A DNA stretch of 64,000 nucleotides from Tetraselmis striata (taxonomy: Eukaryota > Chlorophyta > Chlorodendrophyceae > Chlorodendrales > Chlorodendraceae): the NCBI GenBank assembly GCA_006384855.1, contig VCJN01000965.1:62001-126000 (forward strand), written 5' to 3'. A program made the position numbers and the translations under genes. Below, piece by piece: positions 11,816 through 22,469 of this stretch. The stretch's first letter is position 1; every line of letters begins with the position of its first letter. The notes beneath the pieces were generated by a model, which saw only the letters and a program-made list of their open reading frames with translations, had not been told where the DNA came from and searched no databases.

Positions 11816-11979
11816 CCCCCCCCCCCCCCCCCCCCCCCCCCGCCGCCCCCCTCTCCCCCCCACCCCTCTCAGCTTCCGTACCACCGCCGCACGTCCCGAA
11901 GCGTGCCAACACGTCCGCTTTTCGCGGTGCAGGCGACGCACCGGCTTGCTCCTCCCCCCCCCCCCCCCCCCCCCCCCCC
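11816..11979 (+). repeat. Two perfect C26 tracts 112 bp apart
   Basis: C-homopolymers at 11816-11841 and 11954-11979, each 26 bases. The open frames that run through them encode mainly poly-proline or poly-glycine and are not taken as genes. Confidence 0.9.
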
Positions 11980-12519
11980 TCGGTCAAGGTCCTGACACGT
12001 CTGCTGACTGCGCACAGTTAGGTCAACGAGGCGTCACGCAGCTCCCAGTATGCCAGAACCACACACCACCGACCCCGCCACTGCTCCTTCCTCCTTCATT
12101 GCCCTGGTCGACAAGGCTTGTGCGCGGATGGTCGAGTCGCCCCCTGCAGTCGCTGCGCGCGATGCTGCCCGTGATGCTGCTGAAGATGCCTTCTGGGACG
12201 ACGTGGGACATGGGCGAGACCGACGCCTACGTCGCCGTCACCGACGCCTCACCAACCCTTGTCTCCCCCGAAGCTGAAGCTGCGTGTGAAGACGGCATCG
12301 GTGATGGCCATACATGGCCCGAGTGCGGGGCAAGCCGATCCCTACAACTTGGACCGAGCCCGCCCGTGAGTGCTTTCTTCTATCCGGCCACCTGCCCTGC
12401 GGCAAGAACATTGGGGAGTTTTGCCTCGGTGGTACACCCCCACCGGCGCCGGTCCAGCCACAGGCCGCGCCGCTCAACGCGAGCTTGAGAACAACCGAAG
12501 AGGACTCGTCGTGAGGGGG

Positions 12520-12840
12520 AGGGGATTGAGGCCGCTCACAACCTCATGGCGCAGCATTTCGGGGAGCACAAGAAGGCATGTATCTCTAATGCCTCCGCAC
12601 TTTCCAAGAACAACAAGATACGATTGCACAACTCTTGCTGAAGCTTGGCGATGAGCAGCAAAGGGACAAGGCTATATATGCAGATCCTCATGAAGAATTT
12701 GGAAGAAGAGGATGAGGCTCCTCCCGCCCCCCAAGCCAACCCGGCCTTGTGAATGACAGCTTTCTTGCTACCTTTGACTACAACCCTGCCACTGTAGGGC
12801 AGATGCTGCAAGACAAGGCTGCTGCCGGGCCGCCAACTTT
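12520..12840 (+). pseudogene. Decayed ORF fragment, unknown family
   Basis: One frame reads as ordinary soluble protein (EAAHNLMAQHFGEHKKAC, then a change of frame to LKLGDEQQRDKAIYADP), broken by stops and frame changes. I do not recognise the family. The style resembles the decayed ORFs at 21.2-22.5 and 47.9-52.4 kb, suggesting a repeated coding element, but that link is weak. Confidence 0.25.
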
Positions 12841-12844
12841 GTTT

Positions 12845-13492
12845 TTGGAATATTCAGCATAGCGCCCCCCCTTCAAGTAGGAAATAATGTCACAACATGC
12901 ACCACCCATTACATCATCCCTACCCTAAATATATGTAGACACTTTACACAAAGTAACATGCCATGGCCTTGGGCAGCCATTCACGGCCCGGTCACACACT
13001 AACATGCAGACGCATGCATGCTTCAGCTTGCACAACATCATCTTTCTGATCATGTAGCTGATATGCTTAGCTATGGCCTCCTGCGTATCAGTGTGGTCGT
13101 CATCCAGCTCGACCTCCTATGTTGATGCGGGATGTTGAGCTACTATACTCAGACATGTACCAACCTCCGGGTTGGCGTCCATCCGCATTCGCTCCTTGAT
13201 CATTTCCACCGCTGCATATGCTGTCCCCCCAATGGCGTCCATCTCCAGTGTCCCCCAATCATCATAACGCTCCTGATAGTGTTGAGGCCATCGTACTGCG
13301 ACAACATGTTATGCAGTGTTGAGCACGACCGGAACATGTCATCCAGTTGTTCTTTGGTTGACATTCGAATGGACATGTGAGCACATGCCCGAATTTAACA
13401 AAGCATATATACTTCATGCTGCGTATACTTCATCATACGGCGCACAACACAACGTGAGCGGCATATGTACATATATGTACACATGCTGCACA

Positions 13493-13531
<39 letters not shown>

Positions 13532-14940
13532 ATAACAGAGCGCTGCAAGCCAGAGGCAGCGCCTGTCACTGTGCAGTCAGACGCTGAACATCGCACACAT
13601 TCATATATTATCATTCGGCGCAGAGCCCAGCGAGAGCGGCATATGTATATATGCATACGGGCTGCCATCACCGACGCATGACACACACTCACACACACAT
13701 ACAAGTGTCATGTTACGGCGCTGCCAGCCGCGCGCGTGGCCCGTCATAATGTCACACCTTCAGAACACGCCACCTTTTCTTGATCCCAAACACACATTCC
13801 GAGTCCTTTCGCACACTTTCGCTACTGAGAGCGCCAACAACCGCCAGGGCAAGTGTGCCAGCCTCATCCGGTTTGTGTGCCGCCATTGTCTCTCTCTTCA
13901 TCTGATGTGGTAGCCCCCGGGATTGATGGCATGTACACCCTTATGTTCCCGCAGGCTGCCATCATACCTATGCGTTTTGCCAGGTGGCCTCAGTGAAAAG
14001 TTTGTTCTCTCTCACCTGCAGTTGAAAACAACCTCAGCATTTTCTCGGCATGAGGGAACCAACATAGCAAGCAGGAAGAATCAATCTGCCAGCACGCACC
14101 TCACTTATGAACGGGTCATCTTTCACTATGGTTTTGTCATTACGACCCCCAGCAAAGGGGCCGTGGACAGAAAAGATCCACCTGCACAGCAGATACATAA
14201 CATCACAGCATTTGAGGGAGATACAAGGACGGCTGAGGCGCTTGAACCATCAAGAGTTGCGATAGTGTGGGGCGGGAGGGGGGAGGGGGGGGGGGGGGGG
14301 GGGGCTCAATGCTGGTGACCCACATTCATATTCCAAGCTCGTGTAGGTTACCCCTCTGTGCCAACCATATTGGCGCGCCGGGGTGGGCGAACATGCCGAG
14401 GCGCCGATAAATGTGGGGGGGTTTAGGGTTATTTAGAACATGTCGTGCTATACGCCGCGGCGGGGCGTGGTTGGAGCAGAGCGGGATGAGTGGGCGGAGG
14501 CTCGCTGAGCCGTGTGGATCGAGGCACCAATGGAGGATACCCGCTGAGCCGACGGCCCCCACGTCCCGCCATCCCGCGCCCCGCGCGCCCGCCGTTCGAA
14601 TTCGGCTAGCGCGCGCGCGCCGCCCGCCCCTATCGTTTAACGATCGTAACTTGGCGCGAATACCGGCGCAACTTCCTCCAACGAAACGGCCTGAATGGTC
14701 GGAGATCTTCTACAATCCTCCGATGGGAGCGCGCCCCGCGCCCCTTTCGTTTGCCGAACGTAACTTCTGCCTTATATCACTCATTCGTTGCTTTGCCGCT
14801 GCTTCGACCCCGGCACTATCAAGGTTATTTATTGTTGTGTTTTCCGAGATAGAAATGTCAAATGAGCCGACGCACGGTCGTCGCGCAGCATATAATTGCA
14901 TTGCACCACCGTTGATGCGCAAGTATGCACTGAACGTATT
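12845..14940. other. No gene seen; CA microsatellite and a G20 tract
   Basis: It contains a (CA)n run at 13494-13527 and a G-homopolymer at 14285-14304. Other reading frames are short and lack recognisable features. Confidence 0.5.
13494..13527 (+). repeat. (CA)n microsatellite
   Basis: About 17 uninterrupted CA units. Confidence 0.95.
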
Positions 14941-15004
14941 ATGATAACGATGTTACCACTAAGCGGCGCTTTGCGCCGGGGATTAGTGGAGGTGCCCTTA
15001 CCTC

Positions 15005-15165
15005 TTGGGTTGAGCCTCGTGCGGGATGCGGGCCGCTTTGAGCCGCCGGCTTTTCTTGTTCGCCCCCGGGACAGGACTGGCAGTGAAACCCTTGCAGCGC
15101 CTCTACGACGGCCGTTTAGGCAGTAATCCAGTTACGGAAAGCCCTGGGTAGGCGACGCTCCGTTT
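15005..15165 (+). repeat. Interspersed repeat family B copy
   Basis: It contains GACAGGACTGGCAGTGAAACC, CTTGCAGCGCCTCTACGACG and GCCGTTTAGGCAGTAATCCA. It matches 25610-25735 in the same orientation and 46945-47065 and 18830-18895 inverted. Confidence 0.7.
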
Positions 15166-15610
15166 CAGCCGGCATGTAGTGTTGATCTTTCAGATCTGCT
15201 TTTTAGCGGTAGATTTGTTAATAATTTTCTTAAGAGCAGTTTTAATTTTAAAAACAGATCAAATCTACGACTGCATCCCGCACGAGGCCGCGCCGGTCGG
15301 GCCGGTTGTCAGGTCTACGGGGCGGGCACGGCGCGAAACGCCAAGCCCGCCGTGTGTATCTGAACCGGACGCTGGACGCCGTCGTTCGACCGTCGCCCGT
15401 CCGTCGACGGATGCCGGGCCCCGGGTCGGCGGACGCGGGGCTGTATATGTGAGCGACATGCGGCGGCTACACCATATATACCGGTACTAATCCTTTCCCC
15501 TACGTCTTGGGTTGAGCGGAGGAAAAGGAGAGCCGCGTCCGAAATCGCCTGGAATATGAGAGAATTGATACCGGTCGCAATACGGTTTTATGACGGATTT
15601 TTAGGCGTCC

Positions 15611-15645
15611 TCCGTCCGTCCGTCCGTCCGTCCGTCCGTCCGTCC
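15611..15645 (+). repeat. (TCCG)n tandem repeat
   Basis: About eight TCCG units inside the foldback element. A shorter run with the same right flank (CTCCGTCA.ACGCGCTTCGTGTAT) recurs near 15795, giving an internal direct repeat. Confidence 0.9.
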
Positions 15646-16254
15646 TCCGTCACACGCGCTTCGTGTATTAACCGTCATACGTTCGGTGTTTGCTCGTTTT
15701 ATTTCTATGCGCTCTTACTACAATCCGTAAAATCCTGCGACTAAGACGAAGTTAAGTTGAATTACACCGGAAACATACTGCAAACATCACGAATGTCCGT
15801 CCGTCCGTTCTCCGTCATACGCGCTTCGTGTATGGACCGTCATACATTCGGTTTTCGCCCGTTTGATTTCACGGTACTGGTACGAGTACGGTAAAATTCT
15901 GAATGGATGCGCGTGTATTCTAGCCCAGGCACGTCGTATATCCGTCTGATACGCCAAAATAACGCGGTACAGTAGCGCGTTTTTACTGCTGAATCAGCAA
16001 GCGAGACTTGCCATCATCTTTACTTATACAACGACTATACGGTAGTCCAAGTATATGCTGTAAAATGATGCTGTAAAAAGGGGTCGCCGCGGTGCGGGGG
16101 CAGTCCGCCGACCCGGGGCCCGGCGTCCGTCGACGGACGGGCGACGGTCGAACGACGGCGTCCGGCGTCCGGCGCCGGTACAGGCGGCGGGCACGGCGAT
16201 TCGCGCCGTGCCCGCCCCGTAGATCTGACGACCGGCCCGACCTGCGCGGCCTCG

Positions 16255-16410
16255 TGCGGGATGCGGGCCGCCTGTGGGCGGCTTGTACTGTATTGCTGAT
16301 CTTGTAGTGCTGCTTTTTCTTTTTTTTGGGTATATATGGGGTAAACGTAATACAACTTTTAGCGGTGGGTTGGGTGCGCTGGCCTTTTTGTAATGCACAC
16401 CAGTAGTCAG
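16255..16410 (+). repeat. Interspersed repeat family A copy
   Basis: It starts with GTGCGGGATGCGGGCCGCC and GGCGGCTTGTACTG, and ends with CTTTTTGTAATGCACACCAGTA. It overlaps the inner arm of the foldback element. Confidence 0.65.
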
Positions 16411-16964
16411 CGGCCTGCTTTTTCGCGGCTTGCAGATTCAATATGTTTTACAAATTAATACTTCTCTGAAAAATATAAATTACTGACAATCTAATAACGC
16501 TAAAAGCAGTACGGAAATAATCCTCCTTATTACCCGGAAACAATAGTATTACAAGATCAACACTACAAGCCGGCTAAAAGCGGCCCGCATCCGGGCTAAA
16601 CCCAAGAGGTAGGGGCACCTCCACAAATCCCCGGCGCGAAGCGCCGCTTAGTACACCATAATCACCGGTAATAAAAACGCGCTGCGGTACCGCGTTATTT
16701 TGACGTATCAGACGAATATCAAGCGTGCCTGGGCTAGAATACCCGCGCGTCCATTCAGAAACGAGCCGTCTTCGTACCTGTACCTTGAAACCAAACGATT
16801 TAATACCGAACACATAACGGTTTATAAACGAAAACGCATCATGCAAGGACGGAGGAGGACGGACCTTCGTGATTTTTGTAATATGTTTCCGGTATAATTA
16901 AACATAAATTTGTCTGAGTTGCAGGTTTTTACGGACTGTGGTACCAGCGCCTTGAAATATATTT

Positions 16965-17029
16965 ACATGAGCTAGGAGCAGAAGGCGATATCGGAAATCA
17001 CCAAAATAAAAGGCAATCAGAAAGGTCCT
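16965..17029 (-). repeat. 3' end of non-LTR element (repeated at 57664-57745)
   Basis: Directly after the stop codon of the minus-strand nuclease ORF, about 65 bases including AGAAAGGTCCTCTACAGCGA and AGCAGAAGGCGATATC (plus-strand text) recur at 57664-57745. This fits an element 3' untranslated end. Confidence 0.6.
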
Positions 17030-18103
17030 CTACAGCGACTGCGGGGTGGAAGCAATAACATGAGAAGACGCAGAGTGGGCACGAGCACACGCATCAGACT
17101 TGGCCATCTGCACACCGGCAGAGAGAATGCCGCCCAGGGTACCATGCACGCAAGCCGAGACCCGCTGCAACAGCCCCCGCCGTGTGCGCGACAGGTGACG
17201 GCGGAACTCAGCAGGTTGGCCGGCGACAAAGTTTCGAAGTGCCTGAACGGATTGACCACGAAGAAAGCAAGAGGTCGGGGCGGAAGGACCGCCAGGGAAG
17301 TTGCGCACAGCCAATAGCACCGCGAAGATGTAGACCACAGTCAAAGCGGACTTCCCGAGTCGGCCGCGGTCCTCAACCACAAAAGGGTAGTACCGGTGAG
17401 CACCCTGCACTGGGGCGGAGGACGCCCGGTCCGCTGCCAACTTAGCATGCTCCGCCTCGGTCGCCGCGATTCCCGGGATGCACCAGCGGGGGTCGTTGCT
17501 CCAAGTGGGAGTCGTGGAGGACACGCACGCGAAGTCGATCATGTAATCGCACGCTGCCCCTCCCCACCCCGCCAGCGTCAGGTCCGACGGCCGCGAGCGG
17601 TCCGCTGGGCGCAGCCCACTCGTCTCAAGGGTCAAGTCGCCGGCTCCCGAGCGGTCCCGGTCAAGCACCGCCCCCGCATCAATTGCCACAGATGCCCACA
17701 GATTCTTCAAAGCGGTATGCATGCGGTGCTTGTAGTTCGCTACGGGGCATATGGGTAGATGATCCACGATGAAATCCGTAGGGCTCCGGTTCGAGCCATC
17801 CGTAGAGCGAAGCCATAAGGGATCAATACCACACGTTGGGCCAGGGCAAGTGACAAGCGCGGAACCTCCGCGCGGGCAAAGGCACAGTACCCGCGCAGCG
17901 GCGGCCGCATAAGCAGCATGGGGAATCTTGCGGGCGGACTCGTGATCCGACTGGAAAAGCGATAGGGAGCCCGGCCCGCACGCGCTGTACAGGCGCAGGG
18001 TATCAAGTCGCGAGGCCGCTGCACCAGTACGTTGGAAGCTGAGATCGAGGGCCACGAAGTCACGCAAGCGAATCGCACGGCTGAGGTGGCGTTGGACAAC
18101 CAT
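17030..18103 (-). pseudogene. C-terminal nuclease-like part of a non-LTR retrotransposon protein (5'-truncated)
   Basis: An open frame of 357 codons resembling the end of the large RT proteins that carry a restriction-like endonuclease. Key stretches are SGLRPADRSRPSDLTLAG, then ACDYMIDFACVSS, EAEHAKLAADRA and YYPFVVEDRGRLGKSA; the spaced Asp and Glu residues fit a PD-(D/E)XK-like core. No RT domain is found upstream, where a low-complexity frame begins at 18117, so the element is probably truncated. It differs from the 123-3926 element in sequence but shares the architecture. The copied 3' end at 57.7 kb supports the retrotransposon reading. Host-gene origin is unlikely but not excluded. Confidence 0.6.
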
Positions 18104-18116
18104 GGTCGTGGGTTGA

Positions 18117-18614
18117 TCATCGGAGGTCGCACCCGAACCCGTACCGGAGCGGAGCAGTAGAACCTAGCAGCGATTCTGGGAGGGAAACAGTGGCTGCTGA
18201 CGGAGGGTGTGCCACTAATTCGCCCGGCGACGGTATCTTCAGAGCTACAAAAGCGCATGTAGTAACGGTATTGGCAGTACTCGTACCGCCGATAGGAAGC
18301 AATTGCTGGGCAGCAGAGGCGGCCTCACCAGTACCAACTCCAAGAGGAGTGGCCGTAAAAGGAGATGTGGTGACGCGCAATCCTCCGCTAGTGCTCGTAC
18401 CCGTACGGGTCGTAGTACCAGCTGCTGGATCCGATGCAGCGGTGGTCGTAGCATTACTGACCGTAAGTAACTCGAAGATCTCGTGGGCGTGCCCATACGC
18501 CGCGCGTGCGCGCCGCACATCTTCTTGCGGTAACGTGGTTAGGGCCCGTACAGTCTCGTACACGCGGCGCGTCTCACGCGCCCATGGCAAAGCACTCGTA
18601 GCCACGGACGACAC
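18117..18614 (-). other. Open frame of low complexity, unknown
   Basis: 165 codons rich in Thr, Ala and Ser in the middle, with a more protein-like start (RETRRVYETVRALTTLPQED). It lies directly upstream of, and in a different frame from, the nuclease ORF. It may be an earlier ORF of the same element, or non-coding. Confidence 0.25.
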
Positions 18615-18829
18615 CTCGGCGCGGACCGCCTCGTATAAGGTTCCTTGAAATCAAACGAGCAAATATCGAACGTATATAGGTTCATCATCCACAGACGCAA
18701 CACACGCGGAGGAAGAGGAGGAGGAGGAAGTGGACGTCTCTGACTTCGTAATGAAAACGCGGTGTTTCCGGTATCGCCTCGCTCACACTGCGGTAATTTT
18801 GGACCGCCTCCTCCGTTTTCTCCGCCCAA

Positions 18830-18895
18830 CGGAGACGCTGCAAGGGTTTCACTGGTGCCAGTCCTGTCCCGGGGGCGGGAAAAAAAAGTAGGGGA
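18830..18895 (-). repeat. Interspersed repeat family B, partial copy
   Basis: It carries AGACGCTGCAAGGGTTTCAC followed by TGGTGCCAGTCCTGTCCCGG, matching 46.99-47.06 kb directly and 15.07 and 25.63 kb as reverse complement. Confidence 0.65.
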
Positions 18896-19180
18896 ATAAA
18901 ATATAGTGCGCCTCGTCAAATCATCGATATAATAACAAATATATAAATCACTCGTCGCATCGCGAGGGGTGTCGTGGGGCCCGGTGATCATTGATTGCGG
19001 GTCCATTACATGGAGCCCGGTTAATCCTTGCTGATAGTCTAGCTAGCAATGTACCGTGCGTGCTGGTACGGCCCGCGCCATCATCATCACAACTATTGAC
19101 TATACGAATTTGTACCGTAACCGTTGCGCACTGCCGTGGCAGATATGGAAACACATACAGTACTGGTATACTGTGCTACC

Positions 19181-19452
19181 GTTACAGCCCCCTTAGGACT
19201 TAGGCCAAATAGTCGTCTGGCCATGGATAGTCCTAAAGCGTCTGAGTCTGAGGGCCCAATAGATCGTTATTCCACACGGCTAAGAATAATGAGCGGAGAT
19301 TTGGGAGAAGGGATTCTTACAGTCCCGGATTTCGGTAACCTGGGTGACTCAATAACGATAGATAGATCCAATGGGCTCTCAGACTCAGCTCCTGCTTTAG
19401 GACTGTCTATGGCTAGACGACTACTCGACCTAAGTCCTAAGGGGGGTGTAAC
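19181..19452. mobile_element. MITE with terminal inverted repeats of about 85 bp
   Basis: The left end GTTACAGCCCCCTTAGGACT is matched by the inverted right end GTTACACCCCCCTTAGGACT; the match continues for about 85 bases per arm (AGTCGTCT.GCCAT, AGTCCTAAAGC, GAGTCTGAG.GCCCA). Flanks are tgctacc on the left and agctacc on the right, an imperfect 7-bp candidate target duplication. No coding potential for a transposase: a non-autonomous DNA transposon, 272 bp. Confidence 0.8.
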
Positions 19453-19559
19453 AGCTACCCGCACAACGATGCGACATTGCTCCAATTGTGACCGAGTTTG
19501 CGAGTCAACGCGAAATATCAAAGCGCTCCGTGCGACGATGTAACAATGAGCTAAATACT

Positions 19560-20170
19560 GCGGGGTGATGACCCGACAAACTAGCAACAGTCCAGCGTGG
19601 AGTCATCGCCCAATGAAAATGCCGCTATGGTTGTACTCGTATTCACGATAAAACTTGATGCTGCTTTTCGGGTGATTTCATGATCGCCTTTTGCAGCTAG
19701 CTTATGTAATTATTACACCGTAATGAAATTTTAAACTAACAACATGCGTGATTGCACAGCGACAGCAGAGACTGCAAGGTTTGGTGGGAAACAAAGAAGT
19801 GATTACAATGTCAGTGATAGGATACAATAAATATTGTAGTTAGTGGCTTTTGCTGCATCTCATGCTCTCGGCACTCCAATTGCTGAGGGTTGTAGATTCT
19901 AAGGTTGCATGTATCACAGTACATGTAAGCTCATGAGAGTTTGCTTGCAACAAATAAGGCTATATATATAATGTGTCAATTCAGGTCCTGCCTTAAGGGG
20001 CACGCCGATAATTATTATGTATTGACCGTTGTGTCATTTTAGTACTTTATCACATAACATGACTCAGTTACTTCGACACCCCTCCTGACTGAGAACATGG
20101 ATGAGAATACATGCATAAATAAATATAATAATCATTGCAAAGGATAAGAGCTTATTCACCATATTCATAA
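19560..20170. other. No gene seen
   Basis: AT-rich stretch between the MITE and the copia remnant, without a supportable ORF or repeat. Confidence 0.5.
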
Positions 20171-20176
20171 TCCTAG

Positions 20177-20935
20177 TCAACGACAGTGCCTCAAAGTGAG
20201 GATTGTTGACCGATTTGATGCAGATATCCGCAAGCACAGGGCGGCTGGACTCGTAGTAGATCTTGATGATGCATTGATGCCATCCCTGTGGGCATCGCGC
20301 ACTAAGTGCAGGCGAGTATCCATGTGTGTGGTGCGGCTGGATGTGTTGTCCGTTGTAGCAATAGCAATGCATGCATGGTTGCCTTTTGCAATGGGGGTTG
20401 GCAGTGTTAGCGGGAACTCTAACTCCCCCATCATTTGACGCAGGAAATTGGCCTCTTGAGTAGCCAAACTGAGCGCAAGGTAATCAGCCTCAGCTGTGGA
20501 GAGGGTCGCTAGGGGCTGCAGTTTGGAGGATGAATAACAAACAACTGCGCCGCACAGAAAGAAAACGAAACCGCTTATCGCTTTGCAACTACTTATTGGA
20601 TAAGTGTTTGGGTAGTTGGCGTCACTGAACCCACAAAGATTGAGTGTGCTTCCGCCAAAGGCGAGAAGACCTTGACCATGTGTACGGCTGAGGTGCCGCG
20701 GGCAGGTTCTCGCGTTCTCTATAGACACACCGCTTCCCGCGGTAACCCGTACCGTAGTTCGGACTCCGAATACACCACGGACAATACAAAACGCGTCAGG
20801 AACAGCCGCCGCCGGCGGTGCCATGCCATCCCTGCCACATGGCCCACCCACACAACGAGCCGGCCACCAGGTCGGTCGTCGGTCAGTCCAAGAGACTGGC
20901 AAGAGGCCCATGGGGCGGGGGCGGGGGGCGGGCAC
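20177..20935 (-). pseudogene. Ty1/copia RNase H remnant
   Basis: The central part of this 252-codon frame is the copia RNase H end of pol: RHLSRTHGQGLLAFGG (start of the domain), LNLCGFSDANYPNTYP (first catalytic Asp), SKLQPLATLSTAEADYLAL (catalytic Glu), and THMDTRLHLVRDA (equivalent to the usual KHIDIRYHFVRE). The usual DNQ motif is changed to GNHACI. The first 70 codons and last 40 are not copia-like. No RT, integrase or LTR is visible nearby, so this is a fragment. Confidence 0.75.
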
Positions 20936-21179
20936 TCGTAGTTACATGGTTTGACCGCGATGGTGTTGTCTGGGTACCGAATCGCCCGCGGACGCGGCAC
21001 GAGGCAACAACCCGCCCGCCCGTCGCCCGCAACACGCGAATAACTAATGCACTAGCTATTGTTGTCGACGGCCTCGACCCGCCGCAGCAAGGACGAGGCC
21101 CCGAACGCGGCGCGCGCATGGGCGCTTCGTCAGCACTGCGCGTGGGCCACGGCGCTCCGCTGCCCGCCCGCACGCCGTG

Positions 21180-22467
21180 CGCGATGGCGCGGTCGCCTCG
21201 TTGGAGTGGCAGCTGGCGGCCGCCCAATGAACATCACAGAAGCAACAGCTCGTACCCCGGAGCGTTGAGGAGCATGTGGTCGAGCTGCAGGCTGAGGTGA
21301 AGCAGATCCGCAAGGGCAAGGCATTGCAGCGCGCTGAGCAGCTAGCCTGGCGGGCGGTACATGACAAGGACGAGCAGCTAGCCGGCATGCGCGTGTAGCT
21401 CGAGCGCACTCGTAAAGAAGCTACATTGGAGCACACGCACCTCCATCTAGCGCTCGTCAAGTGCAAGCACGAGGAGGTCAGTGAGGCGCTCGAGATTGCG
21501 GCGATGCACCGTCTTCCAGCAGGACAGTCCAGCGAGTGCGTTTTGAAGGTGCCCCGCACCTTTTTGCAGTGGTCCGCGAACAACGCCGCTAAGAAGATCG
21601 GAGAGTTCCCAAACGGGGCGGCATGTCGTGCCGAGGACGACGCGGGGGGAGCCAGGCTGAAACTGCACGTTGCAGCCAAGCTCACCGATCGCTACCAGCC
21701 CCCTGCCCCATCCGGAGCGCCGTGCTACGGCCCGTGTTGTCCCCACGCAGCGACGGCTGTGGTCGACGAGATTCAAGAGCACTTCTCGCCGCAGTTGGGC
21801 GGCTGCCTAAAGTCACGTTGCAAATGCAGTGACAAGGGATACCAGCGCATGATTCGGGGCATCGGGCAGTGGTTTGATCCGGTCAAAGACGTGCATGTGC
21901 CACGCAATTTGTCATTGTTCGACATCCCCTTCCCACAGCTGTCCTCGGACCGTGCGGTGAGGGAATGGAGGGGCTATGCAACGGAGGAACACCATGTGTT
22001 GGAGGGCAAAATCGTGACTGCAGCCGTCCCCATCGGGATGGCTGTGGCCAACCGCATCTGGGACCTCCGGTGGTCCGGCTACGCCCTAGACTACGAGCAG
22101 CCCCCCCCCCCCCCCCCCCCCCCCCTCCCCCCTTGTCCAGGGCATCGTGGACTACGTTGGCGCTTATAGGGGTGTCAAGCAGACCACCGGAGTGACCAAG
22201 GTGGTCCAGCATGACGGCCTATAGAACAACAGCTTGGTAGGGAACAGTAATGTCGTTATGTACGAGGGGGGTGACGCCTATGAGGTGTTGGCGGAGAAGG
22301 GCAAGCGATTCTTCGACGGACTCAATGACATTGCCACCAAGGGAGTGACGCTACCAAATGGCACTAAGGTGCCAGTGATGTATGCGAGGGTGGGGGACAA
22401 CAAGTATCAGAATGCAAGCAGCGGGCAATGTGGTTGCTCTGCAGAGAAGGTATGCCCATGCACTTGA
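21180..22467 (+). pseudogene. Decayed coiled-coil ORF, possible transposon protein
   Basis: One frame carries a coherent protein with in-frame stops near 21229 and 21397: a charged coiled coil (VEEHVVELQAEVKQIRKGKA, AEQLAWRAVHDKDEQLAGMR), then a globular part from about 21500 (WSANNAAKKIGEFPNGAAC, KGYQRMIRGIGQWFDPVKDV, IVTAAVPIGMAVANRIWDLR) up to a C25 tract at 22101-22125. After the tract it resumes as GIVDYVGAYRGVKQTTGVTK, and then, past another stop, as FFDGLNDIATKGVTLPNGTK and a cysteine-rich end (CGCSAEKVCPC). I cannot name the family. The layout resembles large repeated transposon-encoded proteins of algae, which is inference only. Confidence 0.4.
22101..22125 (+). repeat. Perfect C25 tract inside the decayed ORF
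   Basis: It separates two parts of the same protein-like sequence, so it is either an intron-type insertion or an expansion in the element. Confidence 0.9.
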
Positions 22468-22469
22468 CA

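Larger units (their letters stand above)
14942..16900. mobile_element. Foldback-type composite repeat with nested inverted arms
   Basis: The outer arms are 14942-15045 and, inverted, 16563-16672; both hold AAGCGGCGCTT(T/C)GCGCCGGGGATT and CTCTTGGGTT. Inner arms are 15273-15445 and, inverted, 16085-16265; both hold CCGCACGAGGCCGCGC, GGGGCGGGCACGGCGCGAA and GACGCCGTCGTTCGACCGTC. A third inverted match joins 15755-15985 to 16680-16905 (TTCTAGCCCAGGCACG shared). No transposase is present, so this would be a non-autonomous foldback or MITE-like element, or several insertions into one another. Confidence 0.7.

Noticed and set aside
11637..12488. Plus-strand ORF of 283 codons with poly-proline
   Set aside because: It owes its length to two C26 tracts and high GC; no domain.
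21056..21685. Minus-strand ORF of 209 codons rich in Ser and Cys
   Set aside because: Antisense shadow of the coiled-coil frame on the plus strand, which has the more protein-like sequence.
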